In this document: in pieces, positions 41,028-49,366 of the stretch
Position numbering within the stretch: position 1 is the stretch's first letter
Layout of the letters: the number at the start of each line of letters is the position of its first letter
Assembly (NCBI GenBank): GCA_965261455.1
Contig: OZ253453.1
Coordinates: 2,418,001 to 2,482,000, forward strand
Length of the DNA: 64,000 bases
Source of the DNA: DAOUKH01 sp965261455
GTDB lineage: Bacteria; Chloroflexota; Dehalococcoidia; SHYB01
Direction: 5' to 3'
Made by a program: the position numbers and the translations under genes
Notes under the pieces: model-generated
Told to the model about the DNA's origin: nothing
Seen by the model: the letters and a program-made list of their open reading frames with translations, nothing else
Database searches by the model: none

Positions 41028-42527
41028 TTGGCTAACCCAATTAGCCGCGTCATCGAAGGATTCGTGGCGCTGGTGACCGGGGGGCTGGCTAAGAAAGTCG
41101 AGGCCGCTGAACGGCAGGCTGAAGGGATCATCAACAAGGCGGAGGGCCGGCGCGAGCAACTCGTCAAAGAGGCGCGCGCCGAGGCGAGCAAGACCCGTTC
41201 CTCTGCCGAGGCCGAGTACAAAGAGCGTAGACAAGACGTTCAACGACAAGAACGGCGCATCGTCCAGAAAGAGGACGCCCTCGACCGCAAGATCGATGGC
41301 GCCGACCGAAAAGAGCGAGAGCTCAGAGAGAAGGACCGCGGGCTAGAAGACCTGCGAACGGAACTAGAGAAATCGCGTGGCCAACAGGTGGCCGAGTTGG
41401 AACGCGTCTCCGGTCTCTCCAAGGAAGATGCGCTTGCCGAGCTATTCAGGAGCGTCGAGAACGAGCTAGAGCTCGAAGCGGCCAAGAAGATCCACGAGAT
41501 CGACCGCCGAATCGCCGACGAGGCCGACATGAAGGCCCGCAAGGCGATCGCGTTGTCGATCCAGCGGCTGACCTCGGACGTGGTCTCTGAGACCACAGTC
41601 TCCGTGGTCCCCCTCCCCAGCGACGACATGAAGGGGCGCCTCATAGGGCGCGAGGGGCGCAACATCCGCGCCCTAGAACAGGCGACGGGCGTCGACCTCG
41701 TGATCGACGACACGCCAGAAGCGGTGACGCTCTCCGGCTACGACCCCATCCGCCGTGAGGTGGCCAAGGTCGCCGTGCAGAAGCTTATGCTCGACGGGCG
41801 GATCCACCCCACCCGTATCGAGGAGATGGTCAACAAGGCCCGCGAAGAGGTCGAAGCGGGCATGCGCAAGGCCGGCGAGAAGGCGGTCATCGACGCCGGC
41901 GTGCTCGGCCTCTCCTCGGAGGTCACCGCGCTCCTCGGACGGCTGCGTTATCGCACCAGCTACGGCCAGAATGTCCTCAAGCACAGCGTCGAAGCGGCGC
42001 ACCTCGCGGGCATGATGGCCTCCGAGATCGGCGCCAACACCCAGGTCTGCAAGGCGGGCGCCTTGCTCCACGACCTCGGCAAGGCGCTCACCCACGAGGT
42101 GGAGGGCGGCCACGCCGAGATCGGCGGCGAAATCGCCCGCAAGTACGGCATCAACCCTGAAGTCGCCGCCGCCATCGAGGAGCACCACGACGACGACCGC
42201 GTCAACGTCGAGGCGTTCATCGTCGCCGCCGCCGACGCCATAAGCGGCGGACGGCCCGGCGCCCGCCGCGACACCGCCGAGATGTACGTGAAGCGCCTCC
42301 AGGACCTCGAGGCAACCGCCACCAGCTTCGACGGCGTCGAGAAGGCGTACGCGATCCAAGCCGGCCGTGAAGTTCGCGTCATGGTCCAGCCCAAGAGGAT
42401 CGACGACGTCCAAGCCGCGAAGCTCGCTCACGACGTGGCCCAGAAGATCCAAGACACGATGATCTACCCTGGGCAAATCAAGGTGACCGTAGTCCGCGAG
42501 ACCCGCGCTGTCGGCCTCGCCAAGTAA
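41028..42527 (+). CDS. rny: Ribonuclease Y
   Basis: 499 residues starting at TTG 41028. A long coiled coil (about 22-130), a KH domain (GRLIGREGRNIRALEQATGV, about 200-220) and an HD phosphohydrolase domain (HSVEAAHLAGMMA, LLHDLGKALTHE, EEHHDDD) match RNase Y, the endonuclease that starts mRNA decay. The usual N-terminal membrane helix is not obvious: the protein starts with a mildly hydrophobic stretch (ISRVIEGFVALVTGGLAKKV). It may bind the membrane peripherally or be soluble. The YmdB-like gene follows, the usual neighbour. Confidence 0.94.
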   Translation: MANPISRVIEGFVALVTGGLAKKVEAAERQAEGIINKAEGRREQLVKEARAEASKTRSSAEAEYKERRQDVQRQERRIVQKEDALDRKIDGADRKERELREKDRGLEDLRTELEKSRGQQVAELERVSGLSKEDALAELFRSVENELELEAAKKIHEIDRRIADEADMKARKAIALSIQRLTSDVVSETTVSVVPLPSDDMKGRLIGREGRNIRALEQATGVDLVIDDTPEAVTLSGYDPIRREVAKVAVQKLMLDGRIHPTRIEEMVNKAREEVEAGMRKAGEKAVIDAGVLGLSSEVTALLGRLRYRTSYGQNVLKHSVEAAHLAGMMASEIGANTQVCKAGALLHDLGKALTHEVEGGHAEIGGEIARKYGINPEVAAAIEEHHDDDRVNVEAFIVAAADAISGGRPGARRDTAEMYVKRLQDLEATATSFDGVEKAYAIQAGREVRVMVQPKRIDDVQAAKLAHDVAQKIQDTMIYPGQIKVTVVRETRAVGLAK

Positions 42528-42546
42528 ACCGAGTCCGCATCGGTCC

Positions 42547-42583
42547 CGAAGGGGGCGTGGGGTTAGCTCCCGCGCCCCCTTCG
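42547..42583 (+). terminator. Rho-independent terminator of rny
   Basis: CGAAGGGGGCG pairs with CGCCCCCTTCG (with a GGG/CCC inner extension) around a short loop, followed by TTT. It lies 20 bases after the rny stop. Confidence 0.8.
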
Positions 42584-42679
42584 TTTGCGGCGCGTCCTTT
42601 TCAGCGCCTAGGGCGGGCCGTATACTGAAGCGCCGGGGAGGCCCCATACCCCAAATCGCCCCCGAGTAGGCGCGCCAGC

Positions 42680-43447
42680 ATGCGTATCCTCATGGCCGGA
42701 GACGTCGTAGGGAAGCCGGGCCGGCGCGCGGTCCGCGCCCTCGTCCCGGAGCTTCGCCGCGACCTCAGCCTCGACTTCGTCATCGTCAACGGCGAGAACG
42801 CCGCGGGCGGAGTCGGCCTCACGCCGGATACTGCCGAGGAGCTGTACGCGGCAGGCGTCGACGTCATCACCACGGGCAACCACGCGTGGGCCAAAAAAGA
42901 AATCATCCCCTATCTCGAAGGTGATTACCCCCTCATCCGCCCCATGAACTACCCGCCACGAGCCCCCGGCAAGGGCTACTGGCTGCAAGACGGCATACTC
43001 GTCACGCAGATCATCGGCCGCGTCTTCTTGGCCAACGTCGACGACCCCTTCCGCGCCATCGACGAGCTCCTCGGGGAGGTCGGCCCCGACACGAGGGTCA
43101 TCATCGTCGATTGCCACACCGAGGCCACCTCGGAAGTCGGCGCGCTGGGCTGGTACCTCGACGGCCGGGTGACCGCCGTCCTGGGCACGCATACCCACGT
43201 GGGCACCATCGACGCCAAGGTCCTCCCCAAGGGCACCGCGTTCGTCTCCGACGTGGGCATGGTCGGCCCGCGCGATTCCGTCATCGGCAACGCCGTGGAA
43301 GAAGTGCTCGAACGGTTCCTTGGCCAGCAGCACGTCCGGCTGCAGGTGGCCACCGGTCCCGCCGTCTTTAGCTCCGTCCTCGTCGACGTCGACGAGGAGA
43401 CCGGCCTCGCCCGCAGCATCGAACGCGTCGACAGAGAGGTCGCCTAG
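42680..43447 (+). CDS. YmdB-family metallophosphoesterase
   Basis: 255 residues of the TIGR00282/YmdB family: MRILMAGDVVGKPGRRAV, VNGENAAGGVGLTPD, TTGNHAWAKKEI, GTHTHVGTIDAKVLPKGTAF and DVGMVGPRDSVIG carry the metal-binding Asp, Asn and His residues. YmdB acts on 2',3'-cyclic nucleotides and influences biofilm and sporulation decisions in Bacillus. It follows rny, as in many Gram-positive-type genomes. A CGTATACTG sequence about 60 bases upstream may hold its own -10. Confidence 0.93.
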   Translation: MRILMAGDVVGKPGRRAVRALVPELRRDLSLDFVIVNGENAAGGVGLTPDTAEELYAAGVDVITTGNHAWAKKEIIPYLEGDYPLIRPMNYPPRAPGKGYWLQDGILVTQIIGRVFLANVDDPFRAIDELLGEVGPDTRVIIVDCHTEATSEVGALGWYLDGRVTAVLGTHTHVGTIDAKVLPKGTAFVSDVGMVGPRDSVIGNAVEEVLERFLGQQHVRLQVATGPAVFSSVLVDVDEETGLARSIERVDREVA

Positions 43448-43509
43448 CCCATGCCGCCCCAGGGCCCGCTCATGGACATCGCCCCGCACGCAGAGAGTAA
43501 GCTGAACGC

Positions 43510-44343
43510 ATGGCCGACGTAGACCTGCACATGCACACCACGAGGTCGGACGGGCGCCTGACGCCGACGGCGCTGGTGGACCTCGTCGCCTCCCAACGAG
43601 TGAAGACCTTCGCCGTCACCGATCATGACACGACCGAGGGGCTCGCCGAGGCCGCCGAGGCAGTCGCCAAGCATCCTGGCCTCACCCTCATCGACGGAGT
43701 CGAGTTGAGCACCGACATCGAAGGCTCGGAAGTGCACATCCTCTGCTACTTCGTCGATAAGTCCGACGCCCGCTTCCAGTCCGAGCTCGCCCGGTTCCGC
43801 GAAGGGCGCTACGCCCGTGGCAAAGGAATGGTCGAGAAACTCACCGCCCTGGGCATGCCGCTCTCGTGGGAGCGCGTCCTCGAGATCGCCGGCGACGCCT
43901 CCGTGGGGCGTCCCCACGTGGCCCGCGCCTTGATCGAGGCGGGCCACGTCGCTACCAACCAGGAGGCGTTCGACAAATATATCGGCCGCGATGGCCCCGC
44001 CTATGTCGATCGCGAAAAGCTTATCCCCGAGGAGGCGATCGCACTCGGCGTCTCTAACGGGGCCGTTCCCGTCCTCGCCCACCCCGTCTACACCAAGGGC
44101 GTCGAGCGCCTGCTGCCCTCGATGAAGGAAGCGGGACTCAAGGGTATGGAGGTCTACTACGGGACCTATAGCCCGGAGGACGAGCGGCGGTTCAAGAATC
44201 TCGCCGCGGCCCACGGACTAGTCCCGTGCGGCGGCTCCGACTATCACGGCAACTACGAAGGCCAGCGCTTGCCCGGCGCCGCCGGCCCGCCGGCGAGCTC
44301 CGTCGAGGCCCTGCGATCGATGAGCCGGAACGCCGGCGGCTAG
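43510..44343 (+). CDS. PHP-domain phosphoesterase (nucleotide phosphatase type)
   Basis: 277 residues. The PHP motifs are VDLHMHTTRSDG (two His), VTDHDTTEG, DGVELSTD, VPVLAHPVY and CGGSDYHG. The arrangement matches the RNase AM/YciV group, which hydrolyses 3',5'-bisphosphate nucleosides or trims RNA ends. Placed between the YmdB-like gene and fabZ on the same strand. A TAAGCT box (43498-43503) ends six bases before the ATG, so this gene may have its own leaderless start. Confidence 0.9.
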   Translation: MADVDLHMHTTRSDGRLTPTALVDLVASQRVKTFAVTDHDTTEGLAEAAEAVAKHPGLTLIDGVELSTDIEGSEVHILCYFVDKSDARFQSELARFREGRYARGKGMVEKLTALGMPLSWERVLEIAGDASVGRPHVARALIEAGHVATNQEAFDKYIGRDGPAYVDREKLIPEEAIALGVSNGAVPVLAHPVYTKGVERLLPSMKEAGLKGMEVYYGTYSPEDERRFKNLAAAHGLVPCGGSDYHGNYEGQRLPGAAGPPASSVEALRSMSRNAGG

Positions 44344-44349
44344 ACCCCC

Positions 44350-44802
44350 ATGCTCGACGCCCGCGCCATCCAGGAGATCATCCCCCACCGGCCGCCCTTT
44401 CTGTTGGTGGACCGTATCCTCGAAGTCGAGGCCGGGAAGAGCGCCACGGGCCTCAAGCAGTTCACCATCAACGAACCCTTCTTCCAGGGGCACTTCCCCG
44501 GCAATCCCATCGTCCCCGGCGTCCTCATCGTCGAGGCGCTGGCCCAGGTGGGCTCCGTGGCGATTCTCTCCCTCCCCCAGAACCGCGAAAAGGTCGCCTA
44601 CTTCGCGGGCATCGACGGGTTCAGGTTCAAGCGTCCCGTCGTCCCCGGCGACACGCTCAACCTTGAAGTCATCCTCGAACGGGTGCGCGGCCCCATCGGC
44701 AAGGGGACGGCGCGGGCGTCCATCGATGGGGAAACGGCCGCCGAGGGGCGGCTCACCTTTGCCCTCGTCGACCGGCCCAAGGCCCCGGACGCGGCGGCCT
44801 AG
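44350..44802 (+). CDS. fabZ: 3-hydroxyacyl-ACP dehydratase FabZ
   Basis: 150 residues. It starts LDARAIQEIIPHRPPFLLVD; the active-site helix is FFQGHFPGNPIVPGVLIVEAL, with the catalytic His and Glu, and GIDGFRFKRPVVPGD follows. It dehydrates 3-hydroxyacyl-ACP in fatty acid synthesis. It begins six bases after the PHP gene; plsY follows, giving a small lipid synthesis unit. Confidence 0.95.
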   Translation: MLDARAIQEIIPHRPPFLLVDRILEVEAGKSATGLKQFTINEPFFQGHFPGNPIVPGVLIVEALAQVGSVAILSLPQNREKVAYFAGIDGFRFKRPVVPGDTLNLEVILERVRGPIGKGTARASIDGETAAEGRLTFALVDRPKAPDAAA

Positions 44803-44841
44803 CCCGATGCCTTCTCCCCAGCGCCGCCGAGCCACGACGCT

Positions 44842-45792
44842 ATGACAGCCAGCGCGATTATCCTCGTCATCGCCGCCTACTTCTGGGGCGCGATTCCCGT
44901 GGCGTACCTCGTCGTCAAGGGCCTGCGGGGCGTTGACCTCAGGGCCCACGGCTCCGGCTCCGTGGGGTCCAGCAACGCCGCCCACGTCGTCGGGCGCCGG
45001 ATCGCGGTGGCGACAGGAGTCGTCGAGGTGCTCAAGGGCGCCACGCCCATCTGGGTGGCCCAGGCCCTCGACTTAGAGATTGGCCAGCAGATGGCCGCCG
45101 GTGTCGCCTGCATTGTGGGCCACAACTGGTCGGTATGGATGCGCTTTAAGGGCGGACGGGGCATGAGCATCCTCTTCGGCGTCATGCTCGCCGTGGCCCG
45201 CCTCGAGCTGCTGCTCTTTACCATCGTCGGGCTCTTCGGCATCGCCTTCTGGGGCAGCGTGCCGCTCTTCCTCGGACTCTCCGCTGCGCTGCTTCCCATG
45301 TGGAGCTGGCTCCTGGAGCGAAGCGAGGCCTACATCCTGGGCCTTGGCCTCATGGTCCTGGTCGTCGTCCTCAAGCGGCTCTTGGGCAACGAGTTGCCCG
45401 AAAAGTGGTCCGAGCGCATCATTTTCTACCGCCTGTTCTTCGACAGAGATGTCAGAGATCGGGACGAGTGGGTGCGCCGCGGGATCAAGACCAAGCCCGC
45501 CGGGGATGACTCGTCTCCACCGCCCCCATCGCCGCGCCGGCCGCGACCGCCACGGCCTCCGGCTCCGCCGTCACCGAAGCCTCCGGCTCCGCCGCCACCG
45601 CGGCCGCCGGCTCCGCCGCCACCGCGGCCGCCGGCTCCGCCACCACCGCCGCGGCCCCCGGCTCCGCCGCCACCGTTCCCCCCGGCTCCGCCGCCGCCAC
45701 CGCCGCCACCGCCGCGGCCGCCGGCGCCGCCGCCATCGCCGCCGTACCCGGCCCCGTACCCGCCGGAGGACCCTCGGCGTAGGCCGAGGTAA
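44842..45792 (+). CDS. plsY: Glycerol-3-phosphate acyltransferase PlsY with long proline-rich tail
   Basis: Residues 1-210 are PlsY: membrane helices and the motifs GSGSVGSSNAAHVVG, AAGVACIVGHNWSVWM and FKGGRGMS for phosphate and acyl-phosphate binding. It acylates glycerol-3-phosphate at the inner membrane. Residues 225-316 are an added tail, almost only Pro with Arg, Ala and Ser (SPKPPAPPPPRPPAPPPPRP and so on), which the family normally lacks. The tail is cytoplasmic or periplasmic depending on topology. The nucleotide sequence of the tail is a GC-rich imperfect repeat (45520-45760). The stop at 45792 is five bases before the next gene. Confidence 0.9.
   Translation: MTASAIILVIAAYFWGAIPVAYLVVKGLRGVDLRAHGSGSVGSSNAAHVVGRRIAVATGVVEVLKGATPIWVAQALDLEIGQQMAAGVACIVGHNWSVWMRFKGGRGMSILFGVMLAVARLELLLFTIVGLFGIAFWGSVPLFLGLSAALLPMWSWLLERSEAYILGLGLMVLVVVLKRLLGNELPEKWSERIIFYRLFFDRDVRDRDEWVRRGIKTKPAGDDSSPPPPSPRRPRPPRPPAPPSPKPPAPPPPRPPAPPPPRPPAPPPPPRPPAPPPPFPPAPPPPPPPPPRPPAPPPSPPYPAPYPPEDPRRRPR
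45520..45760. repeat. GC-rich tandem repeat encoding the PlsY proline tail
   Basis: Units like CCACCGCGGCCGCCGGCTCC recur, with 9-30 base spacing. The reading frame on the plus strand encodes Pro-rich sequence; the complementary Gly-rich reading is a shadow. Confidence 0.8.
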
Positions 45793-45797
45793 AGCGG

Positions 45798-46373
45798 ATG
45801 CAGTGCGCCACGCACCCAAAGGTTGAGACCATGCTCGGCTGCGGCAAGTGCGGCAAGCCCATCTGTCCGCGCTGCTCCGTCGCAACCCCGGTAGGCTTTC
45901 GCTGCGAGCCGTGCGCGCAGGTGCGCAAGAACCCCATGCTGGTCATGAACGCCGGGGAGCACGCCACGGCCGCCTCCGCCGCGCTGGTGCTGGCCCTCGC
46001 CGGGGGTGTCGTCTGGGCGCTGGTGAACGGCGCGCTTGGCGGCTTCCTCAGCTTCTTTGCCGCCGCGGGCGTCGGCTACATGATCAGCGAAGGGCTGATG
46101 CGCGCCACCAACCGGAAGCCCGCCGCTTATCTCCCGTACGCCGCGGGGGCCGCCGCCATCCTGGCCTTCTTCGCCGGCAACGTGCTCACCCAATACTGGT
46201 TCGACGACGCGCCGATCATGACGGCGTTGACCCACTTCTGGGCCGAGCGCTACGCGTCGGCCCACACGCCGTCGGGACAGCTTATCGCCGAGGCTTGGGC
46301 GCGCCCCGACATCTGGACGATCCTCGCCGCTGCGCTCTCGGTCTACATCGCCGCGTGGCGCACGGCCCGCTAG
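45798..46373 (+). CDS. Zinc-binding (B-box-like) membrane protein, unknown function
   Basis: 191 residues. The N-terminus has a B-box-type cluster (CATHPKVETMLGCGKCGKPI and CPRCSVATPVGFRCEPCA), eight Cys/His in total. Hydrophobic helices lie at about 58-80, 88-100 and 112-130, with another near the C-terminus (IWTILAAALSVYIAAW). Proteins of this layout are frequent in Actinobacteria and Chloroflexota, often next to rhomboid genes; their function is unknown. Five bases after plsY, so co-transcribed. Confidence 0.8.
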   Translation: MQCATHPKVETMLGCGKCGKPICPRCSVATPVGFRCEPCAQVRKNPMLVMNAGEHATAASAALVLALAGGVVWALVNGALGGFLSFFAAAGVGYMISEGLMRATNRKPAAYLPYAAGAAAILAFFAGNVLTQYWFDDAPIMTALTHFWAERYASAHTPSGQLIAEAWARPDIWTILAAALSVYIAAWRTAR

Positions 46374-46466
46374 CTTCCCACTCCGGCGGCGCTCGACTAC
46401 AATAGCCCGCGTCCGCCGCCGGCGCGTCCGGCGGCAAGCCCCCGGAAAAGAAAGCGAGGCTCGCGC

Positions 46467-48125
46467 ATGGGCGAAGTTAGCGGCGGCCGCTTGGTGGCGA
46501 AAGCGTTGAAGGCCGAGGGCGTGAAGTACATCTTCACCCTCAACGGCGGCCACATCTACAACATCTTCGAAGGCTGCGCCGACGAAGGCATCGACATCAT
46601 CGACGTGCGCCACGAGCAGGTCGCCGGCCACGCCGCCGAGGGCTGGTCGCGCGTCACGCGCACCCCCGGCGTCGCCGTCGTAACCGCCGGCCCCGGCGTC
46701 ACCGACACCGTGACCGCGATGGCCAACGCCTTCCAGGCCCCCAGCCCCATGATCTGCATCGGCAGCAACAGCGGCGTCAAAGACCAGCTCATGGGCGGCC
46801 TCCAAGACTTCGATAGCGTGACGCTCATGCGGTCGGTCTCCAACTTCTCGGAGCGCTGCGCCCTCACCAACCGCATCCCCGACTACGTGGCCACCGCCTT
46901 CCGGTGGTCGACCACGGGACGCATGGGGCCCAGCTACCTCGAGTTCCCCAACGACGTGCTCAACGCCAAGGTCGAGGAGAACAAGGTCCACTTCCCCACC
47001 AACTACCGCACCAGTGCCCGCATCCCCGGCGACCCCGAGCTCATCAATGAGGCGGCGCGGCTGCTGAAGGACGCCAAGCGCCCCGTCGTCATGGCGGGGA
47101 GCGACGTGTGGTGGACCGATGGCGCGGCCACGCTCCGCGAGTTCATCGAGACGATCAAGGCCCCCGTCTTCCTCAACGGCATGGGCCGCGGCTCGATCTC
47201 GCCCGATCACCCGCAGTTCGGCGCGCAGTCCCGCCGCTTCGCCCTCACCCAGGCCGACCTCGTGCTGCTGATCGGCGTGCCCATCGACTTCCGCATGAGC
47301 TTCGGGCGCAACACCCTGATCCCCGACGAGACGAAGCTGATTCACATCATGTCCGATCCACGGGAGATCGGCCGCAATCGCGGCAACGACGTCGGCCTCG
47401 TCGGCAACGCCCGGCTCATCATGGAGCAGATACTCGACGCGCTGCCCGGCGCGGGTTTCGAGGCGTCGGGCGACTGGGCGGAAAAGGTCCATGAAGACGA
47501 GATGGGCTTCCGCACCCACGACCTCGAGCTGATGGAGACCGACCAGTCGCCGATTCATCCCATGCGGCTCGTCGGCGAGATACGCAAGTTCCTCGACCGC
47601 GACGCGACCGTCGTCGGCGACGGCGGCGACATCGTGACCTTCGGCGCCCGCGTCATCCCCATCCACGAGCCCGGTCACTGGCTCGACCCCGGCCAATTCG
47701 GCTGCCTCGGCGTGGGCACCGGCTTCGCCATGGCGGCCCAGCTCGCCCGGCCCGGCAAGCAAATCCTGCTCCTGAACGGCGACGGCGGCTTCGGCCTCAA
47801 CGGCATGGACATGGAGACCATGGTCCGCTTCAAGCTGCCCGTCGTCTCCGTCGTCGCCAACAACGGCGGCTGGGCGCAGACGATCCACGGCGTGAAGCGC
47901 GCCTATGGCCGCGCCCTCGGCTGCGACCTCTCGCAGGAGACCCAATACGGCAAGATCGTCGAGGCGATGGGCGGATACGGCGAGCGCGTCGAAAGGCCCG
48001 AGGACATCCGCCCTGCCCTCGAACGCGCCTTCGCCTCCGGCCTCCCCGCCTGCTTGGACGTCGTCACCGACCCCGAGATCAGCTACGGCACGATGCCCGG
48101 CAGGTCGCAGCGCCGCGTCTCCTAG
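46467..48125 (+). CDS. Thiamine diphosphate-dependent enzyme (acetolactate-synthase-like)
   Basis: 552 residues with the full ThDP fold: N-terminal domain with catalytic Glu50 (DVRHEQVAGHAAEGWSR) and VVTAGPGVTDTV, a central domain (ARLLKDAKRPVVMAGSDVWW), and the ThDP motif GDGGFGLNGMDMETMVRFKL ... NN. It is not clearly acetolactate synthase; 2-hydroxyacyl-CoA lyase, oxalyl-CoA decarboxylase or glyoxylate carboligase are alternatives. An alpha/beta hydrolase gene follows by 17 bases. GAAAGCGAGG before the ATG may be the ribosome site. Confidence 0.88.
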   Translation: MGEVSGGRLVAKALKAEGVKYIFTLNGGHIYNIFEGCADEGIDIIDVRHEQVAGHAAEGWSRVTRTPGVAVVTAGPGVTDTVTAMANAFQAPSPMICIGSNSGVKDQLMGGLQDFDSVTLMRSVSNFSERCALTNRIPDYVATAFRWSTTGRMGPSYLEFPNDVLNAKVEENKVHFPTNYRTSARIPGDPELINEAARLLKDAKRPVVMAGSDVWWTDGAATLREFIETIKAPVFLNGMGRGSISPDHPQFGAQSRRFALTQADLVLLIGVPIDFRMSFGRNTLIPDETKLIHIMSDPREIGRNRGNDVGLVGNARLIMEQILDALPGAGFEASGDWAEKVHEDEMGFRTHDLELMETDQSPIHPMRLVGEIRKFLDRDATVVGDGGDIVTFGARVIPIHEPGHWLDPGQFGCLGVGTGFAMAAQLARPGKQILLLNGDGGFGLNGMDMETMVRFKLPVVSVVANNGGWAQTIHGVKRAYGRALGCDLSQETQYGKIVEAMGGYGERVERPEDIRPALERAFASGLPACLDVVTDPEISYGTMPGRSQRRVS

Positions 48126-48142
48126 GCGAAGCGAAGCACCGG

Positions 48143-48967
48143 ATGCCGCACGTCGAAGTCAACGGCTTCAAGATGTACTACGAGTCGCAAGGCTCGGGGC
48201 ATCCCGTCGTCTTCGTCCACGGCCACACCCTCGACGGTCGGATCTTCGACGATGTCGTCCCCGTGGTCGCCAAGTACTACCGCGCCATACGCATCGACCT
48301 CCGAGGGCACGGGCGATCGGAGGCCCCCGACGGCGAATATTCGTGGAAAGCGTTCGGACGCGACCTCTCCGCCTTCATCGAGACGATGGGCCTCGTAAAG
48401 CCCTCGCTCGTCGGGCACTCCGTCGGCTCGACCGTCATCATGGAACACCTCTTCAACAACCCCGGCTGCGCCACAACGGTCGTATTCATGGCCGCCGGCG
48501 TCTCCGGCGACGCTATTTCGGCGAACCTCCAGAAATACATGAAAGAGCAGGCCGAGCGCTTCCGCAGGGTGGGCAAGACCGACGAGTGGGTCGAGGGCCG
48601 GGTGAAGAACATGGTCTGGGAAGGCACGCCGGACTACGCCGTCAAGGAGGCCAGAGTTCGCGCCATGGTCGACGCGTGGTCGGGCAAGAGTTGGCACATC
48701 CTCACCGGCACGACCCGGGACGACGGCCCGACGCAGAAGGAACGGATCGAGTCCGGCGCGATTCAGGTCCCCGCCCTCGTGGCGGTGGGCGAGCACGACG
48801 GCGGGGCCTTCCAGAAGGGCGCGAAGTACCTCGCCCAGCATCTCCCCATCGTCCGCAGCGAGGTGCTGCCCGAGGCCGGACACCTAGGCCCCCTCGAAAA
48901 CCCCAAGGCCGTCAACGACATCCTCGTCGACTTCCTCAACGGCGCCGTCGGCAAAGCCCTGGGCTAA
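48143..48967 (+). CDS. Alpha/beta hydrolase
   Basis: 274 residues. The oxyanion region is FVHGHTLDG, the nucleophile is Ser93 in VGHSVGSTVI, the acid probably Asp in GEHDGGAF and the base His in EAGHLGP. The N-terminal MPHVEVNGFKMYYESQGSGH is typical of esterase/haloperoxidase-like hydrolases. Substrate unknown. It lies 17 bases after the ThDP enzyme gene, so they may act in one pathway. Confidence 0.9.
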   Translation: MPHVEVNGFKMYYESQGSGHPVVFVHGHTLDGRIFDDVVPVVAKYYRAIRIDLRGHGRSEAPDGEYSWKAFGRDLSAFIETMGLVKPSLVGHSVGSTVIMEHLFNNPGCATTVVFMAAGVSGDAISANLQKYMKEQAERFRRVGKTDEWVEGRVKNMVWEGTPDYAVKEARVRAMVDAWSGKSWHILTGTTRDDGPTQKERIESGAIQVPALVAVGEHDGGAFQKGAKYLAQHLPIVRSEVLPEAGHLGPLENPKAVNDILVDFLNGAVGKALG

Positions 48968-49366
48968 GCGCCTACGCGCTCAGCTTCGCGGCGAGGGGCA
49001 GACTCTTCCCTCTTCTCCCCACCGAGACCTCTGCAAAACCCGCCCACACCCGTCATTCCCGCGCACGCGGGAATCCATCCCTTCCCGCAGGGGCGCCCTT
49101 CGGGGGCGTCGGAGGGGTGGGGCCGGGAGGTCTTACCTCTTCTCCCCCCGGGAGAAGATTGAGATGAGGGGCCCCCCAACAACCACCAAAGGCCATCGAA
49201 GCCCGCCCGCCTCTCCCCGAAGGCGAGCGCCTTAGACCTTTGCCCAGGGGAGGCAACGGCAACCCCAACTCTTGCCCCGGACCCGTTTTCTCATAGGTAA
49301 AGTGTGTGTTTCGCCGGTAACCACTGTTGCCGCGTCGTACCGCCCACCGGAGAAGGCATCGTGAGC
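48968..49366. repeat. Intergenic region with hairpin repeat family, copy 7
   Basis: No gene. It contains CCTCTGCAAAACCCGCCC (49027), a TCATTCCCGCGCACGCGGGA hairpin of a type widespread in bacteria (49052), the repeat core CTTACCTCTTCTCCCCCCGG (49132) with AGATTGAGATGAGGGGCC, and the trailing module AAGGCCATCGAAGCCCGCCC (49191). Confidence 0.65.

Noticed and set aside
45426..47945. Very long minus-strand open frame with Gly-rich repeats
   Set aside because: It is the complement of the PlsY proline tail and the ThDP enzyme; those plus-strand genes have clear family motifs.
48122..48883. 253-codon minus-strand frame opposite the alpha/beta hydrolase
   Set aside because: Antisense shadow; the plus-strand hydrolase has a full catalytic triad pattern.
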